A stretch of 32,104 nt of DNA from Candidatus Nitrosopumilus salarius BD31 (GTDB lineage Archaea; Thermoproteota; Nitrososphaeria; Nitrososphaerales; Nitrosopumilaceae). Below, piece by piece: positions 15,603-21,115 of this stretch. The stretch spans positions 1 to 32,104 of the forward strand of contig NZ_AEXL02000130.1 of NCBI RefSeq assembly GCF_000242875.2, written 5' to 3'. Below the pieces are notes generated by a model that did no database searches, had not been told where the DNA came from, and was given only the letters and a program-made list of their open reading frames with translations. The first letter of the stretch is position 1, and every line of letters starts with the position of its first letter. The position numbers and the translations under genes are program-made.

Positions 15603-16082
15603 TTAACTGACAGTAATAGTGCCCTTCATATCTGGATGAATTGAACAATAGTAATCAAATGTACCTGTTTTGTCTGCCAAAAATGCGACTTCATCAGTTT
15701 GAAAATAATCAAGATCTTTAATATGAACATTAAATTCATCAATGTTAAGATTATGCTTTGAGGGATTATTGGGTTGGTTTTTCTCTTCATTGATCAAATG
15801 AATCTGAATGATGTTACCTTTTGATACTGTAAGTGATGGTGATGTTCCTTCTGTAGACGATAGCGATTTACCTCCTTTAGTAGTTTGATAATGATAGTTT
15901 CCTTGGGAAGATTTTACTGCTTTTAGGAATAAGTTCGTTGTAGGAGCAAAAACAAAACTCTCTGAATTTACAGGATGAAATGAATTCAGTGCTATACCAC
16001 CTATCAAAATTATAACTCCTGCAATAATACTGACTGAAATGATACTTGATCTGGTTATTTTGGAAGATTTTTTCTTATTCAC
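15603..16082 (-). CDS. Membrane-anchored cupredoxin (plastocyanin-like)
   Basis: A blue-copper-type protein of 159 residues from the chosen start. After NKKKSSKITRSS a hydrophobic anchor spans about residues 14-32, so the copper domain is outside the cell. Ligands are His110 (SKHNLNI) and Cys146, His149, Met152 (YYCSIHPDMKG), the normal type-1 copper set. In ammonia-oxidising archaea such proteins replace cytochromes as electron carriers. The longest reading begins at ATG 16124, but that codon lies within the palindrome and upstream of a strong TATA box (TTGTATATATTC, about 16103-16114). GTG 16082 sits about 26 nt after the box and 36 bp from the palindrome, as at its neighbours, so it is preferred. 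Confidence 0.88.
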   Translation of the reverse strand: MNKKKSSKITRSSIISVSIIAGVIILIGGIALNSFHPVNSESFVFAPTTNLFLKAVKSSQGNYHYQTTKGGKSLSSTEGTSPSLTVSKGNIIQIHLINEEKNQPNNPSKHNLNIDEFNVHIKDLDYFQTDEVAFLADKTGTFDYYCSIHPDMKGTITVS

Positions 16083-16117
16083 AGGACAAAAAGAATTTTC
16101 ATGAATATATACAATAA

Positions 16118-16130
16118 TTAACATTGTTAA
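16118..16130. promoter_or_regulatory. TTAACAATGTTAA palindrome, site 2 (divergent)
   Basis: Exact copy shared by two divergent genes: the cupredoxin on the left (GTG 16082, 36 bp away) and the C2H2 mini-protein on the right (ATG 16166, 36 bp away). TATA-type boxes lie on both sides: GTATATA on the left, CTAAAAGG on the right. Confidence 0.88.
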
Positions 16131-16165
16131 GGAACCACTAAAAGGAATATTTTGATATAATATCC

Positions 16166-16321
16166 ATGGGATTTAGCAAAACTTGTCCAATATGTAATCA
16201 AGACTTTCTTTCTCTTGTCAATTATATGTCTCATATCAAAAATACTCACAGCAAAACATCTCCGGATTTGTTTGTAAAAGAGGAAGGCGAATTGAAGTGG
16301 TCATTTAGAACTGATGACTAG
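16166..16321 (+). CDS. C2H2 zinc-finger mini-protein
   Basis: A 51-residue ORF. One classical finger is present: CPIC at residues 7-10 and H23/H28 in MSHIKNTHSK, giving C-x2-C-x12-H-x4-H. A short acidic tail ends in RTDD. Single-finger archaeal proteins of this kind are small DNA- or protein-binding modules; the target is unknown. The ATG is 36 bp from palindrome site 2, in line with a leaderless transcript. A second C2H2 mini-protein lies at 18485. Confidence 0.8.
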   Translation: MGFSKTCPICNQDFLSLVNYMSHIKNTHSKTSPDLFVKEEGELKWSFRTDD

Positions 16322-16415
16322 CAATCATTCACCATGATATTCTGATCAAAATTATACGTGATAAAATATTTCATGAATTAATAACATGAATTCCTATTTT
16401 TGACTTGGATTAGTG

Positions 16416-16547
16416 TAATGTAGAAGTCAAAATAATGTCCATATTGGAATATTTTTTGATGGAAATCAAACCTAGTAATACAGTTGGGGGTAGTATGAAT
16501 TCTAGGAATTACATTATTTTAGCTACAATGACCTCTACATTACTCAT
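16416..16547 (-). ncRNA. Candidate structured small RNA 1 of the palindrome regulon
   Basis: The minus-strand promoter at palindrome site 3 (TATA-type GCTAAATATC, 16561-16570) would start transcription near 16540. The first 11 nt, AUGUAGAGGUC (16540-16530), pair fully with GACUUCUACAU (16428-16418), including one G-U pair that is possible only in minus-strand RNA. After a 9-nt bulge, AAAAUAAUG (16520-16512) pairs with CAUUAUUUU (16437-16429). The inner part has a CCUAG/CUAGG stem. The first AUG is followed directly by UAG, so nothing is coded from it. The 3' end is not marked by a clear U-tract. This RNA occupies most of the roughly 300-bp gap between the C2H2 gene and the next ORF; nothing else is seen there. 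Confidence 0.55.
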
Positions 16548-16576
16548 TAAGAAATTATTTGATATTTAGCAATCAC

Positions 16577-16589
16577 TTAACATTGTTAA
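16577..16589. promoter_or_regulatory. TTAACAATGTTAA palindrome, site 3 (divergent)
   Basis: Exact copy (written TTAACATTGTTAA on the plus strand). On the right TTTTATTAAA (16595-16604) leads to the mini-protein ATG at 16626, 37 bp away; on the left GCTAAATATC leads to the small RNA starting near 16540, also 37 bp away. Confidence 0.87.
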
Positions 16590-16625
16590 TTCAATTTTAT
16601 TAAAAATCAAATGTATATGTCCTAT

Positions 16626-16715
16626 ATGAAAAAATGTATTGTATGTAGAAAAGAGTTTGAACATTGGTGTGATGATGTTTGCTCAACAGAATGCTCCGAC
16701 CAATTAGAACATTGA
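16626..16715 (+). CDS. Cysteine-rich mini-protein
   Basis: A 29-residue ORF, MKKCIVCRKEFEHWCDDVCS then TECSDQLEH. Five cysteines are arranged as CxxC, then C-x3-C-x3-C, able to hold one zinc ion. In-frame ATGs at 16611 and 16617 would lengthen it to 34 residues, but 16626 is the one 37 bp from palindrome site 3 and about 26 nt from the TATA-type box. Function unknown; it is small, but cysteine spacing and promoter geometry argue that it is real. Confidence 0.6.
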   Translation: MKKCIVCRKEFEHWCDDVCSTECSDQLEH

Positions 16716-16808
16716 GATTCATTGAAATTTTTGGTCAATTCTATTATGATTCCCTTAAGTGAAATACAGGTGAAAAAATACTATGTTAAATTTATTCTAG
16801 AAATATGA

Positions 16809-16973
16809 TCAACGGGTTTTTCTCATAATAATCTGCATTAGCGCTTCTTTTGAGTAATCAATACCGTGTACTTCTTCAGTATGCAATCCAAATTGTTCTA
16901 TCACTTTCTCCAAATCGCCTTCTACTACAAAATCACATTCAAATCCATAATCCTTACAATTTAATTTTGCCAA
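16809..16973 (-). CDS. DUF1059 small metal-binding protein
   Basis: A 54-residue protein of the DUF1059 family (predicted small metal-binding proteins). The family pattern LNCKDYGFECDFVVEG then HTEEVHG is present, with Cys6, Cys13, His31 and His36 as likely ligands. The longest reading begins at TTG 17009, but GTATATTAC at about 16996-17004 is the promoter, so those codons are not transcribed. TTG 16973 lies about 26 nt after the box, 37 bp from palindrome site 4, and restores the usual family length and start (xAKLNCKDYG). Confidence 0.82.
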   Translation of the reverse strand: MAKLNCKDYGFECDFVVEGDLEKVIEQFGLHTEEVHGIDYSKEALMQIIMRKTR

Positions 16974-17009
16974 CTCTTTTCTAGAGAATTTGATAGTAAT
17001 ATACTTCAA

Positions 17010-17022
17010 TTAACAATGTTAA
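17010..17022. promoter_or_regulatory. TTAACAATGTTAA palindrome, site 4
   Basis: Exact copy. On the minus strand it is followed by GTATATTAC and the DUF1059 start TTG 16973, 37 bp from the palindrome edge. Confidence 0.85.
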
Positions 17023-17039
17023 CTACCATTCAAGTCATC

Positions 17040-17170
17040 ATAAAAAGAATAATGCAGAAGCAACAGTCAGGAAATATGCCGATCTAGAGGCAGAAAACGA
17101 AAACTAGGACATTGAACAGCCGATAGCGTAGCACTGTTCATCCTTTTGGAGTTACTTTGCTTCTGCATTA
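17040..17170 (-). ncRNA. Candidate structured small RNA 2 of the palindrome regulon
   Basis: The minus-strand promoter at palindrome site 5 (TATA-type GCTAAATATC, 17189-17198) predicts a 5' end near 17168. TAATGCAGAAGCAA (minus strand, 17170-17157) pairs perfectly over 14 bp with TTGCTTCTGCATTA (minus strand, 17063-17050). A second stem, TGAACAG/CTGTTCA (17113-17119 with 17134-17140), extended by AGGA/TCCT, lies inside. Directly after the closing arm the minus strand reads TTCTTTTTAT (17049-17040), a good archaeal terminator. An ORF of 33 codons starts at the predicted 5' end (ATG 17168), so a small peptide cannot be excluded, but the structure looks like the primary product. Confidence 0.6.
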
Positions 17171-17204
17171 ATTATAATTTATTTTGTTGATATTTAGCAA
17201 TCGC

Positions 17205-17217
17205 TTAACATTGTTAA
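17205..17217. promoter_or_regulatory. TTAACAATGTTAA palindrome, site 5
   Basis: Exact copy (plus strand TTAACATTGTTAA). Its left flank GATATTTAGCAATCGC is nearly identical to that of site 3 (one difference in 16), and it points leftwards to small RNA 2. It lies a few bases beyond the stop of the zinc-ribbon gene. Confidence 0.85.
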
Positions 17218-17224
17218 TCTGAGT

Positions 17225-17425
17225 TCAGTTCCACGAATGTTTTTTGTTTCTAGATTTTGTTCTTAGACGCGCACCACAACATGGACATCGAAGATTTGTC
17301 GTTTCAAAAAACATTGAACATAATGTACATCTTTTTTGTCCAGCTTCATAGCGTGCAATATTTGATAATGGTTTTTCATGAAATGTATCACAAACACCTT
17401 TACAACAAAAAGTCATATCTAGCAA
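17225..17425 (-). CDS. Thaumarchaeal cysteine-rich zinc-ribbon protein
   Basis: A 66-residue protein with the pattern CCKGVC ... RYEAGQKRCTLC ... RCPCCGARLRTKSRNKK. This arrangement (CKGxC, YxxGxKRCxxC, CPCCGxxLR) is, from memory, common in multi-copy small zinc proteins of ammonia-oxidising archaea, of unknown function, probably nucleic-acid binding given the basic tail. The start may be TTG 17425, which has a GGAGG ribosome binding site 5 nt upstream (17431-17435), or ATG 17416. The 34-residue ORF upstream ends within this start region, so translation may be coupled, and both would be transcribed from palindrome site 6. Confidence 0.78.
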   Translation of the reverse strand: MLDMTFCCKGVCDTFHEKPLSNIARYEAGQKRCTLCSMFFETTNLRCPCCGARLRTKSRNKKHSWN

Positions 17426-17523
17426 TACTTCCTCCTACCTATCTGAGATTTTTCTAATCGCCACCAGTCTTCATTTCTTTTATCTGCAATATTTTCATCA
17501 TCCATCTCTTCTTTTTTATTCAT
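17419..17523 (-). CDS. 34-residue charged leader ORF before the zinc-ribbon gene
   Basis: An ORF beginning MNKKEEMDDENIADKRNEDW and ending GRRKYC. The ATG is 36 bp from palindrome site 6 and about 25 nt from TTTTATTAAAAA, so it is at the expected leaderless start. It overlaps the next gene's TTG start by 7 nt and includes that gene's GGAGG site. It may encode a real acidic-to-basic mini-protein or serve mainly as a translated leader. No family recognised. Confidence 0.55.
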   Translation of the reverse strand: MNKKEEMDDENIADKRNEDWWRLEKSQIGRRKYC

Positions 17524-17558
17524 ACGAATTATTACAACTGATTTTTAATAAAACTGAA

Positions 17559-17571
17559 TTAACAATGTTAA
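17559..17571. promoter_or_regulatory. TTAACAATGTTAA palindrome, site 6 (divergent)
   Basis: Exact copy. Left: TTTTATTAAAAA and ATG 17523 (36 bp). Right: GCTAAATACTAC and ATG 17610 (39 bp). Both flanks closely match site 3 in reversed orientation, so the two sites are copies of one bidirectional promoter module. Confidence 0.87.
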
Positions 17572-17609
17572 GTATTTGCTAAATACTACACTGAGATGAA
17601 CGAATAGGA

Positions 17610-17711
17610 ATGAATGTTTGTAAACATTATGGTCTTATTTCCCCTAAAATTTATCCAGAATATATACAACCAAATTATTTGAATAATGATGAGGTGGAAT
17701 TTGTCAGATAA
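17610..17711 (+). CDS. 33-residue small ORF (palindrome regulon)
   Basis: An ORF starting MNVCKHYGLISPKIYPEYIQ and ending EVEFVR. The ATG lies about 26 nt after the TATA-type box GCTAAATACTAC and 39 bp from palindrome site 6. The Cys/His pair near the start is unremarkable. Its 3' end overlaps the following membrane-protein gene by up to 26 bp, suggesting coupling. No family recognised; evidence is chiefly positional. Confidence 0.5.
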   Translation: MNVCKHYGLISPKIYPEYIQPNYLNNDEVEFVR

Positions 17712-18069
17712 TCACAATAACATTCTAAGTTCAATGGATCTCTTTATTGAGAAAATCCAGCAACTGAAAGGATTGATGTTGGGAGTTTCATTTTCTGCCA
17801 TCATTTTGGCACCCCTTGCTATTGGAATTTCATTATACTTACTAACACACCCAAAATTTCTCCATTTAATTGAAAATGAATCTGAATTTGCATTGTTATT
17901 GACGATTCTATTGACAGTAGTTTTAGTAACTTCTGGAATTTGGTTAGTAGCAGGAATTCAGCAATTTAGATCTCTCAATACCTGGAACAAAAGATATTGT
18001 AGCTATCTGAAGAAACGTGAAGACTTGGATAGAGACATTACCTCAAAATACCATCTAGACGAAGAATAA
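17686..18069 (+). CDS. Small two-helix membrane protein
   Basis: A 127-residue protein with two transmembrane helices (GLMLGVSFSAIILAPLAIGI near residues 30-54 and ALLLTILLTVVLVTSGIWLV near 70-92), a polar N-terminus (SMDLFIEKIQQ) and a charged helical C-terminus (YLKKREDLDRDITSKYHLDEE). The hairpin topology with both ends in the cytoplasm is likely. The first ATG is 17686; TTG 17701 has GAGGTGG just upstream and is a good alternative start. It overlaps the 33-residue ORF from palindrome site 6. Function unknown. Confidence 0.72.
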   Translation: MMRWNLSDNHNNILSSMDLFIEKIQQLKGLMLGVSFSAIILAPLAIGISLYLLTHPKFLHLIENESEFALLLTILLTVVLVTSGIWLVAGIQQFRSLNTWNKRYCSYLKKREDLDRDITSKYHLDEE

Positions 18070-18384
18070 TCATTCAGGATTTAATGAACTGGATCTGCCA
18101 CTCCTTGGAAACAATTTTTCAAAAGGCTCCAATATTTCATGACAAAATTCCATTCCTTTTTGGGTAACCTTGAAGATTGTGATGGTTCTTTTTCCATCAA
18201 CTGTTTCTATTCTTTGTATCATTTCATTTTGTTCTAGATTATCTAGAATCTGTTTATGTTTTGTAATGTTTAACCCACAAAAACTGAATAATGCTGTTTG
18301 ATTAAGCTGACCGTATTCTGAAAGAGTCAGAATAATATCTTTGACGATGTATATTCTATCACGATATTTTTTGGTATCTGTCAT
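18070..18384 (-). CDS. Winged-helix transcriptional regulator, candidate regulon controller
   Basis: A 104-residue protein with a winged-helix fold: helix 1 DIILTLSEYGQ, helix-turn-helix LNQTALFSFCGLNITKHKQILDNLEQNEM, wing IQRIETVDGKRTITIFKVTQKG, then a C-terminal helix HEILEPFEKLFP that could mediate dimerisation. This is the archaeal MarR/PadR-like single-domain type. A dimer would suit a palindromic site. It lies inside the cluster and its start is 53 bp from palindrome site 7, so it is the most economical candidate for the factor binding TTAACAATGTTAA; this is inference. The start ATG has no ribosome binding site. Confidence 0.8.
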   Translation of the reverse strand: MTDTKKYRDRIYIVKDIILTLSEYGQLNQTALFSFCGLNITKHKQILDNLEQNEMIQRIETVDGKRTITIFKVTQKGMEFCHEILEPFEKLFPRSGRSSSLNPE

Positions 18385-18436
18385 TATGCCTATTGATACT
18401 GATACTACTTTAACTATTATGGGAATCTATGTTTCA

Positions 18437-18449
18437 TTAACAATGTTAA
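18437..18449. promoter_or_regulatory. TTAACAATGTTAA palindrome, site 7
   Basis: Exact copy. To the right, TTATAATA (18459-18466) and ATG 18485 follow at the standard 36 bp. To the left is the winged-helix gene, whose ATG is 53 bp away. Confidence 0.86.
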
Positions 18450-18484
18450 GCAACTCCTTATAATATCAAATTTCAAATTTTTGT

Positions 18485-18658
18485 ATGAAATCAAGGTTTT
18501 CTTTTAACAAAAGTATGGTGAAAAGTCTTTTAAAAAGAGAAACAACGTTTTCAAATAAATGTAAAATATGTGAAATGGAGTTTACTGATCCTGAAAGGAC
18601 CAAAAAACACATGATAAAAGCACATTCAAAACCCAAACGTGAAAATCAAGCTCATTGA
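18485..18658 (+). CDS. C2H2 zinc-finger mini-protein, second copy
   Basis: A 57-residue protein with a basic N-terminus (MKSRFSFNKSMVKSLLKRET) and one C2H2 finger: CKIC at 26-29 and H42/H47 in KKHMIKAHSK. Only the finger resembles the protein at 16166. A strong TATAATA box lies about 22 nt upstream, so the message is leaderless. The next gene starts 2 nt after its stop, forming an operon with a ligand-binding-domain protein. A DNA-binding role is likely but the target is unknown. Confidence 0.8.
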   Translation: MKSRFSFNKSMVKSLLKRETTFSNKCKICEMEFTDPERTKKHMIKAHSKPKRENQAH

Positions 18659-18660
18659 AA

Positions 18661-19188
18661 ATGGCTAAAGCATATGTCATGATGAACTGTGATTTAGGTT
18701 CAGAAAAGGAGATAATTGCGTCGCTAAAAAAAATTAATTGTGTGAGAGAAGCTCATGGCACACTTGGCCTTTATGATCTTGTTATACAAATAGAATCTTC
18801 ATCTGACAAAGATCTTCAGGAGATTGTAACTGGTGTTATTCGTAAAATGCCAAAAATTCACTCTACTGTGACTCTAACCCGTTCAGAATCAGGTGAACTT
18901 TTTCAAACATCAGAAAAACTAATTGGAATGATGTTGGGACAAAATAACGCCCAAGCATATGTGGTGATTCATTGCGATAAAGGAGAAGAATACCCAACAT
19001 TGAAAAATCTCAGTCACATACCTGAAGTAAAGGAGGCAGATGTCGTTTTTGGATTTTATGATGTTATTTGTAAGGTGGATGCGTCTGATGATAAAACACT
19101 AGAAAATGTAATTACTAAAGCCATACGTGCACTGCCTCATATTAAAACCAGTATGACATTGAATGTAATTAATGAACAAGAATCCTAA
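18661..19188 (+). CDS. Tandem Lrp/AsnC ligand-binding (RAM) domain protein without HTH
   Basis: A 175-residue protein made of two copies of the AsnC-type effector domain (residues 1-80 and 96-175). Each copy shows the beta-alpha-beta-beta-alpha-beta plan: AYVMMNCDLGSEKEIIASLKK ... GLYDLVIQIES, and AYVVIHCDKGEEYPTLKNLS ... GFYDVICKVDA. The DNA-binding half of Lrp proteins is missing. Stand-alone RAM proteins bind amino acids or similar ligands and may modulate a partner. Being co-transcribed with a C2H2 mini-protein, it might supply ligand sensing to that finger. The start ATG 18661 is used; the TTG 18655 in frame overlaps the previous stop. Confidence 0.82.
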   Translation: MAKAYVMMNCDLGSEKEIIASLKKINCVREAHGTLGLYDLVIQIESSSDKDLQEIVTGVIRKMPKIHSTVTLTRSESGELFQTSEKLIGMMLGQNNAQAYVVIHCDKGEEYPTLKNLSHIPEVKEADVVFGFYDVICKVDASDDKTLENVITKAIRALPHIKTSMTLNVINEQES

Positions 19189-19241
19189 TTATTGAAAAAT
19201 CCAATCAGATTATACTTGATTTTAAGAAAAACATACACTGT

Positions 19242-19286
19242 TCTAAGATTTTTACGCTGAAATAAGTTAACAAACTAACACAATAC
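19242..19286 (+). repeat. 45-bp intergenic repeat, copy A
   Basis: Begins TCTAAGATTTTTACGCTGAA and ends CAAACTAACACAATAC. It matches copy B at 21031-21076 with one substitution and one small indel region. It lies 54 bp after the RAM-domain gene, in a convergent gap. A TATA-like GATTATACTTG lies about 30 bp upstream, so a short RNA is possible. Confidence 0.75.
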
Positions 19287-19314
19287 TCTATGAGTTTTAT
19301 TCAATAAAATCACT

Positions 19315-20385
19315 TTATTTACTAGGGATGCTATTGAGCAATACATTCTTCTTCTTTTTCTCATATTGCATAAGATAAATAATTCCTATCACTGTAGCAA
19401 ATTCTACGGATTTTGAAAATATTCCATCCAATTCCAATTCTTCAGGTTTATTGTCTGGAGATAATGGTGGAGGAAAAATTACTACATACAGATACAATCC
19501 TAACAAAACGGCAGTACCAACAAATCCAATAATATTTAGTATGACAGTTTTGTTATAATATGAAAGCACTGACTGTCTAGATTTTGTAATTGGCTGTACT
19601 ACTGTCATTAATACATAGAATGTACCGAAAGCAACCTGAGTAGCTGCTGCTGCAAGCAAAAACACACTATATTCTAATCTCAAACTTCCATGATCTGCAT
19701 AAACACCTAGATGAATTATACCTCCTGCTACTGCTAAAAATACAATTAGGTATTTTATTACCTCTGGATTTTTGGGTTGATTTTGATTCTTTCTTAAGTT
19801 CAAAAAATGCATTGACAAAACTGAACCAAATACTATTAATGGTAACAATATTCCTGCTGACATAACTGAATCCCAAACTGTTCCAATGTTGGGAGTAATT
19901 GAAATATTGAAAACTACTCGTTCACAATCACAATTGTAACTACTTGATAAAATACTCCTTGGAGGAATTACATGTTCTTGTGATGAACCCTCATCAGCTA
20001 AACTTATGACAAGAAGGTAATTTCCTTTTTTTTCAAAAGTATAGTGAACCTCAAAATCCCCAGTAGGATGAAATTCCCAAGGAAAAAGTTCTATTCTTTG
20101 ACCTGTAATGGCATCATAAATCTCAACTGCAGTTTCAACATTTTGTACATCATTACCATCGTCATCCTGTATGCTAAATTCTATGTGTGTTGGTTCACCA
20201 GGTTTTGCATATTCTGGTTCTAATGCTTGATTTACATAATATCTTCCTATTTGATCCCCCCCACCATTATTGTGTGGTAAATGATCAAAATGAGCAAACG
20301 CCATTGAGTTAAAAGAAGTGCTAATTGAAACTAGAGTAATTATTAATAATATTGTAAAAATTCTAATGTTCAATTGTTTTTTCAT
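19315..20385 (-). CDS. Secreted/membrane protein with N-terminal extracellular domain
   Basis: A 356-residue protein. Residues 8-31 are a signal peptide (IFTILLIITLVSISTSF...AFAHF). The extracellular part (32-165) starts with a His-rich AHFDHLPHNN, followed by an immunoglobulin-like beta domain (EPTHIEFSIQDDDGNDVQNV, GDFEVHYTFEKKGNYLLVIS), the pattern of FixH/YtkA-like domains often linked with copper handling. Four to five transmembrane helices follow from about 165. Histidines at the mature N-terminus could bind metal. Function unknown; the copper link is inference. It is divergent from the next gene with only 18 bp between starts as annotated. Confidence 0.65.
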   Translation of the reverse strand: MKKQLNIRIFTILLIITLVSISTSFNSMAFAHFDHLPHNNGGGDQIGRYYVNQALEPEYAKPGEPTHIEFSIQDDDGNDVQNVETAVEIYDAITGQRIELFPWEFHPTGDFEVHYTFEKKGNYLLVISLADEGSSQEHVIPPRSILSSSYNCDCERVVFNISITPNIGTVWDSVMSAGILLPLIVFGSVLSMHFLNLRKNQNQPKNPEVIKYLIVFLAVAGGIIHLGVYADHGSLRLEYSVFLLAAAATQVAFGTFYVLMTVVQPITKSRQSVLSYYNKTVILNIIGFVGTAVLLGLYLYVVIFPPPLSPDNKPEELELDGIFSKSVEFATVIGIIYLMQYEKKKKNVLLNSIPSK

Positions 20386-20427
20386 TGATCTCTTTCAATT
20401 TAAATGTCCATGCGTCAAATTTTAACC

Positions 20428-20994
20428 ATGACGTCTTCAATATTACAAATTAGACATGCTTTTGGAATTTTTTTCATAAATATTGCTATTTTAGTTTCTA
20501 GTGGCTCAATTGTAAGTGAAATAGCATTTCGAAATGATGTGCCATTGTACTATTATGTACTGATATGGATAATTATTTCTGGTTTAATTTTTGGTTTACA
20601 ATTTCGTAAATTCAAACTGGTTTTTTCCTTAATACGTCAAAGAATGAAAAATAGTACAAAGTGGCCATTGCAAATCAAAATCATAAATGGTGTTTGTTGG
20701 GCTATGCCTTTTTCATTAATTGCATTTTTTCCAGAATTCTCACAATATTTGTTACTCTTAGGAATCGGGTTGGGAAATATCTCAACTTTTATTTTTATGA
20801 ATAAATTCAGCGGATTAAATAATAAAGAACAGCTTTTAGTTGGAGTAATATCGCTTGCTTTAATTTTGCCTGCTTTTGGGATTGACTCTTCATTTCTTCT
20901 AGAGAATCAAGATATTGCTGTTTTAGTGTCACGACTTTTTATTGCAGCGTCATATGCTATTGGGGGCATATATGCTGTTTATCAAAAAGATTGA
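20428..20994 (+). CDS. Multi-pass membrane protein of unknown function
   Basis: A protein of 188 residues from ATG 20428 (196 from ATG 20404) with about six hydrophobic segments, e.g. FGIFFINIAILVSSG, YYYVLIWIIISGLIFGL, LLVGVISLALILPAFGI and ARLFIAASYAIGG-like end. Charged residues gather in the loop RKFKLVFSLIRQRMKN. No family motif is recognised. The later start is preferred because CAATTTAAATG (20392-20402) lies about 26-30 nt before it and resembles a TATA box, whereas 20404 would leave no promoter room in the 18-bp gap. Confidence 0.6.
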   Translation: MTSSILQIRHAFGIFFINIAILVSSGSIVSEIAFRNDVPLYYYVLIWIIISGLIFGLQFRKFKLVFSLIRQRMKNSTKWPLQIKIINGVCWAMPFSLIAFFPEFSQYLLLLGIGLGNISTFIFMNKFSGLNNKEQLLVGVISLALILPAFGIDSSFLLENQDIAVLVSRLFIAASYAIGGIYAVYQKD

Positions 20995-21030
20995 TACAAA
21001 AAATGTTTTTTTAAGAACAATGGAGTCCGA

Positions 21031-21076
21031 TCTAAGATTTTTACGCTGAAATATGTTGAACAAACTAACACAATAC
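21031..21076 (+). repeat. 46-bp intergenic repeat, copy B
   Basis: Begins TCTAAGATTTTTACGCTGAA and ends CAAACTAACACAATAC, as copy A at 19242. It lies just upstream of the eS19 promoter and 37 bp after a plus-strand gene. Confidence 0.75.
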
Positions 21077-21083
21077 CTCAATG

Positions 21084-21091
21084 ATTTATAA
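21084..21091 (+). promoter_or_regulatory. TATA box of the eS19 operon
   Basis: TTTATAAG centred about 28 nt before the ATG at 21116, giving a leader of a few bases at most. Confidence 0.65.
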
Positions 21092-21115
21092 GACGATTAT
21101 CGATTTTTTCACTTC

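Noticed and set aside
16603-16625. Longer start (ATG 16611) for the cysteine-rich mini-protein
   Set aside because: It would lie too close to the TATA-type box; ATG 16626 matches the regulon geometry.
17067-17168. 33-codon ORF (MQKQSNSKRM...) on the minus strand as a firm gene
   Set aside because: It starts at the right place for the regulon but its codons coincide with strong RNA pairing and it shows no protein motif; kept only as a possibility within the RNA entry.
17050-17170. MITE with 14-bp terminal inverted repeats
   Set aside because: No target-site duplication is visible, and the arms coincide with a predicted transcription start and a U-tract terminator, which fits an RNA gene better.
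13658-18449. CRISPR array or dispersed mobile-element ends for the seven palindromes
   Set aside because: Copies are only 13 bp, unevenly spaced by hundreds to thousands of bases, and each sits at a fixed distance from a start codon rather than at element ends.
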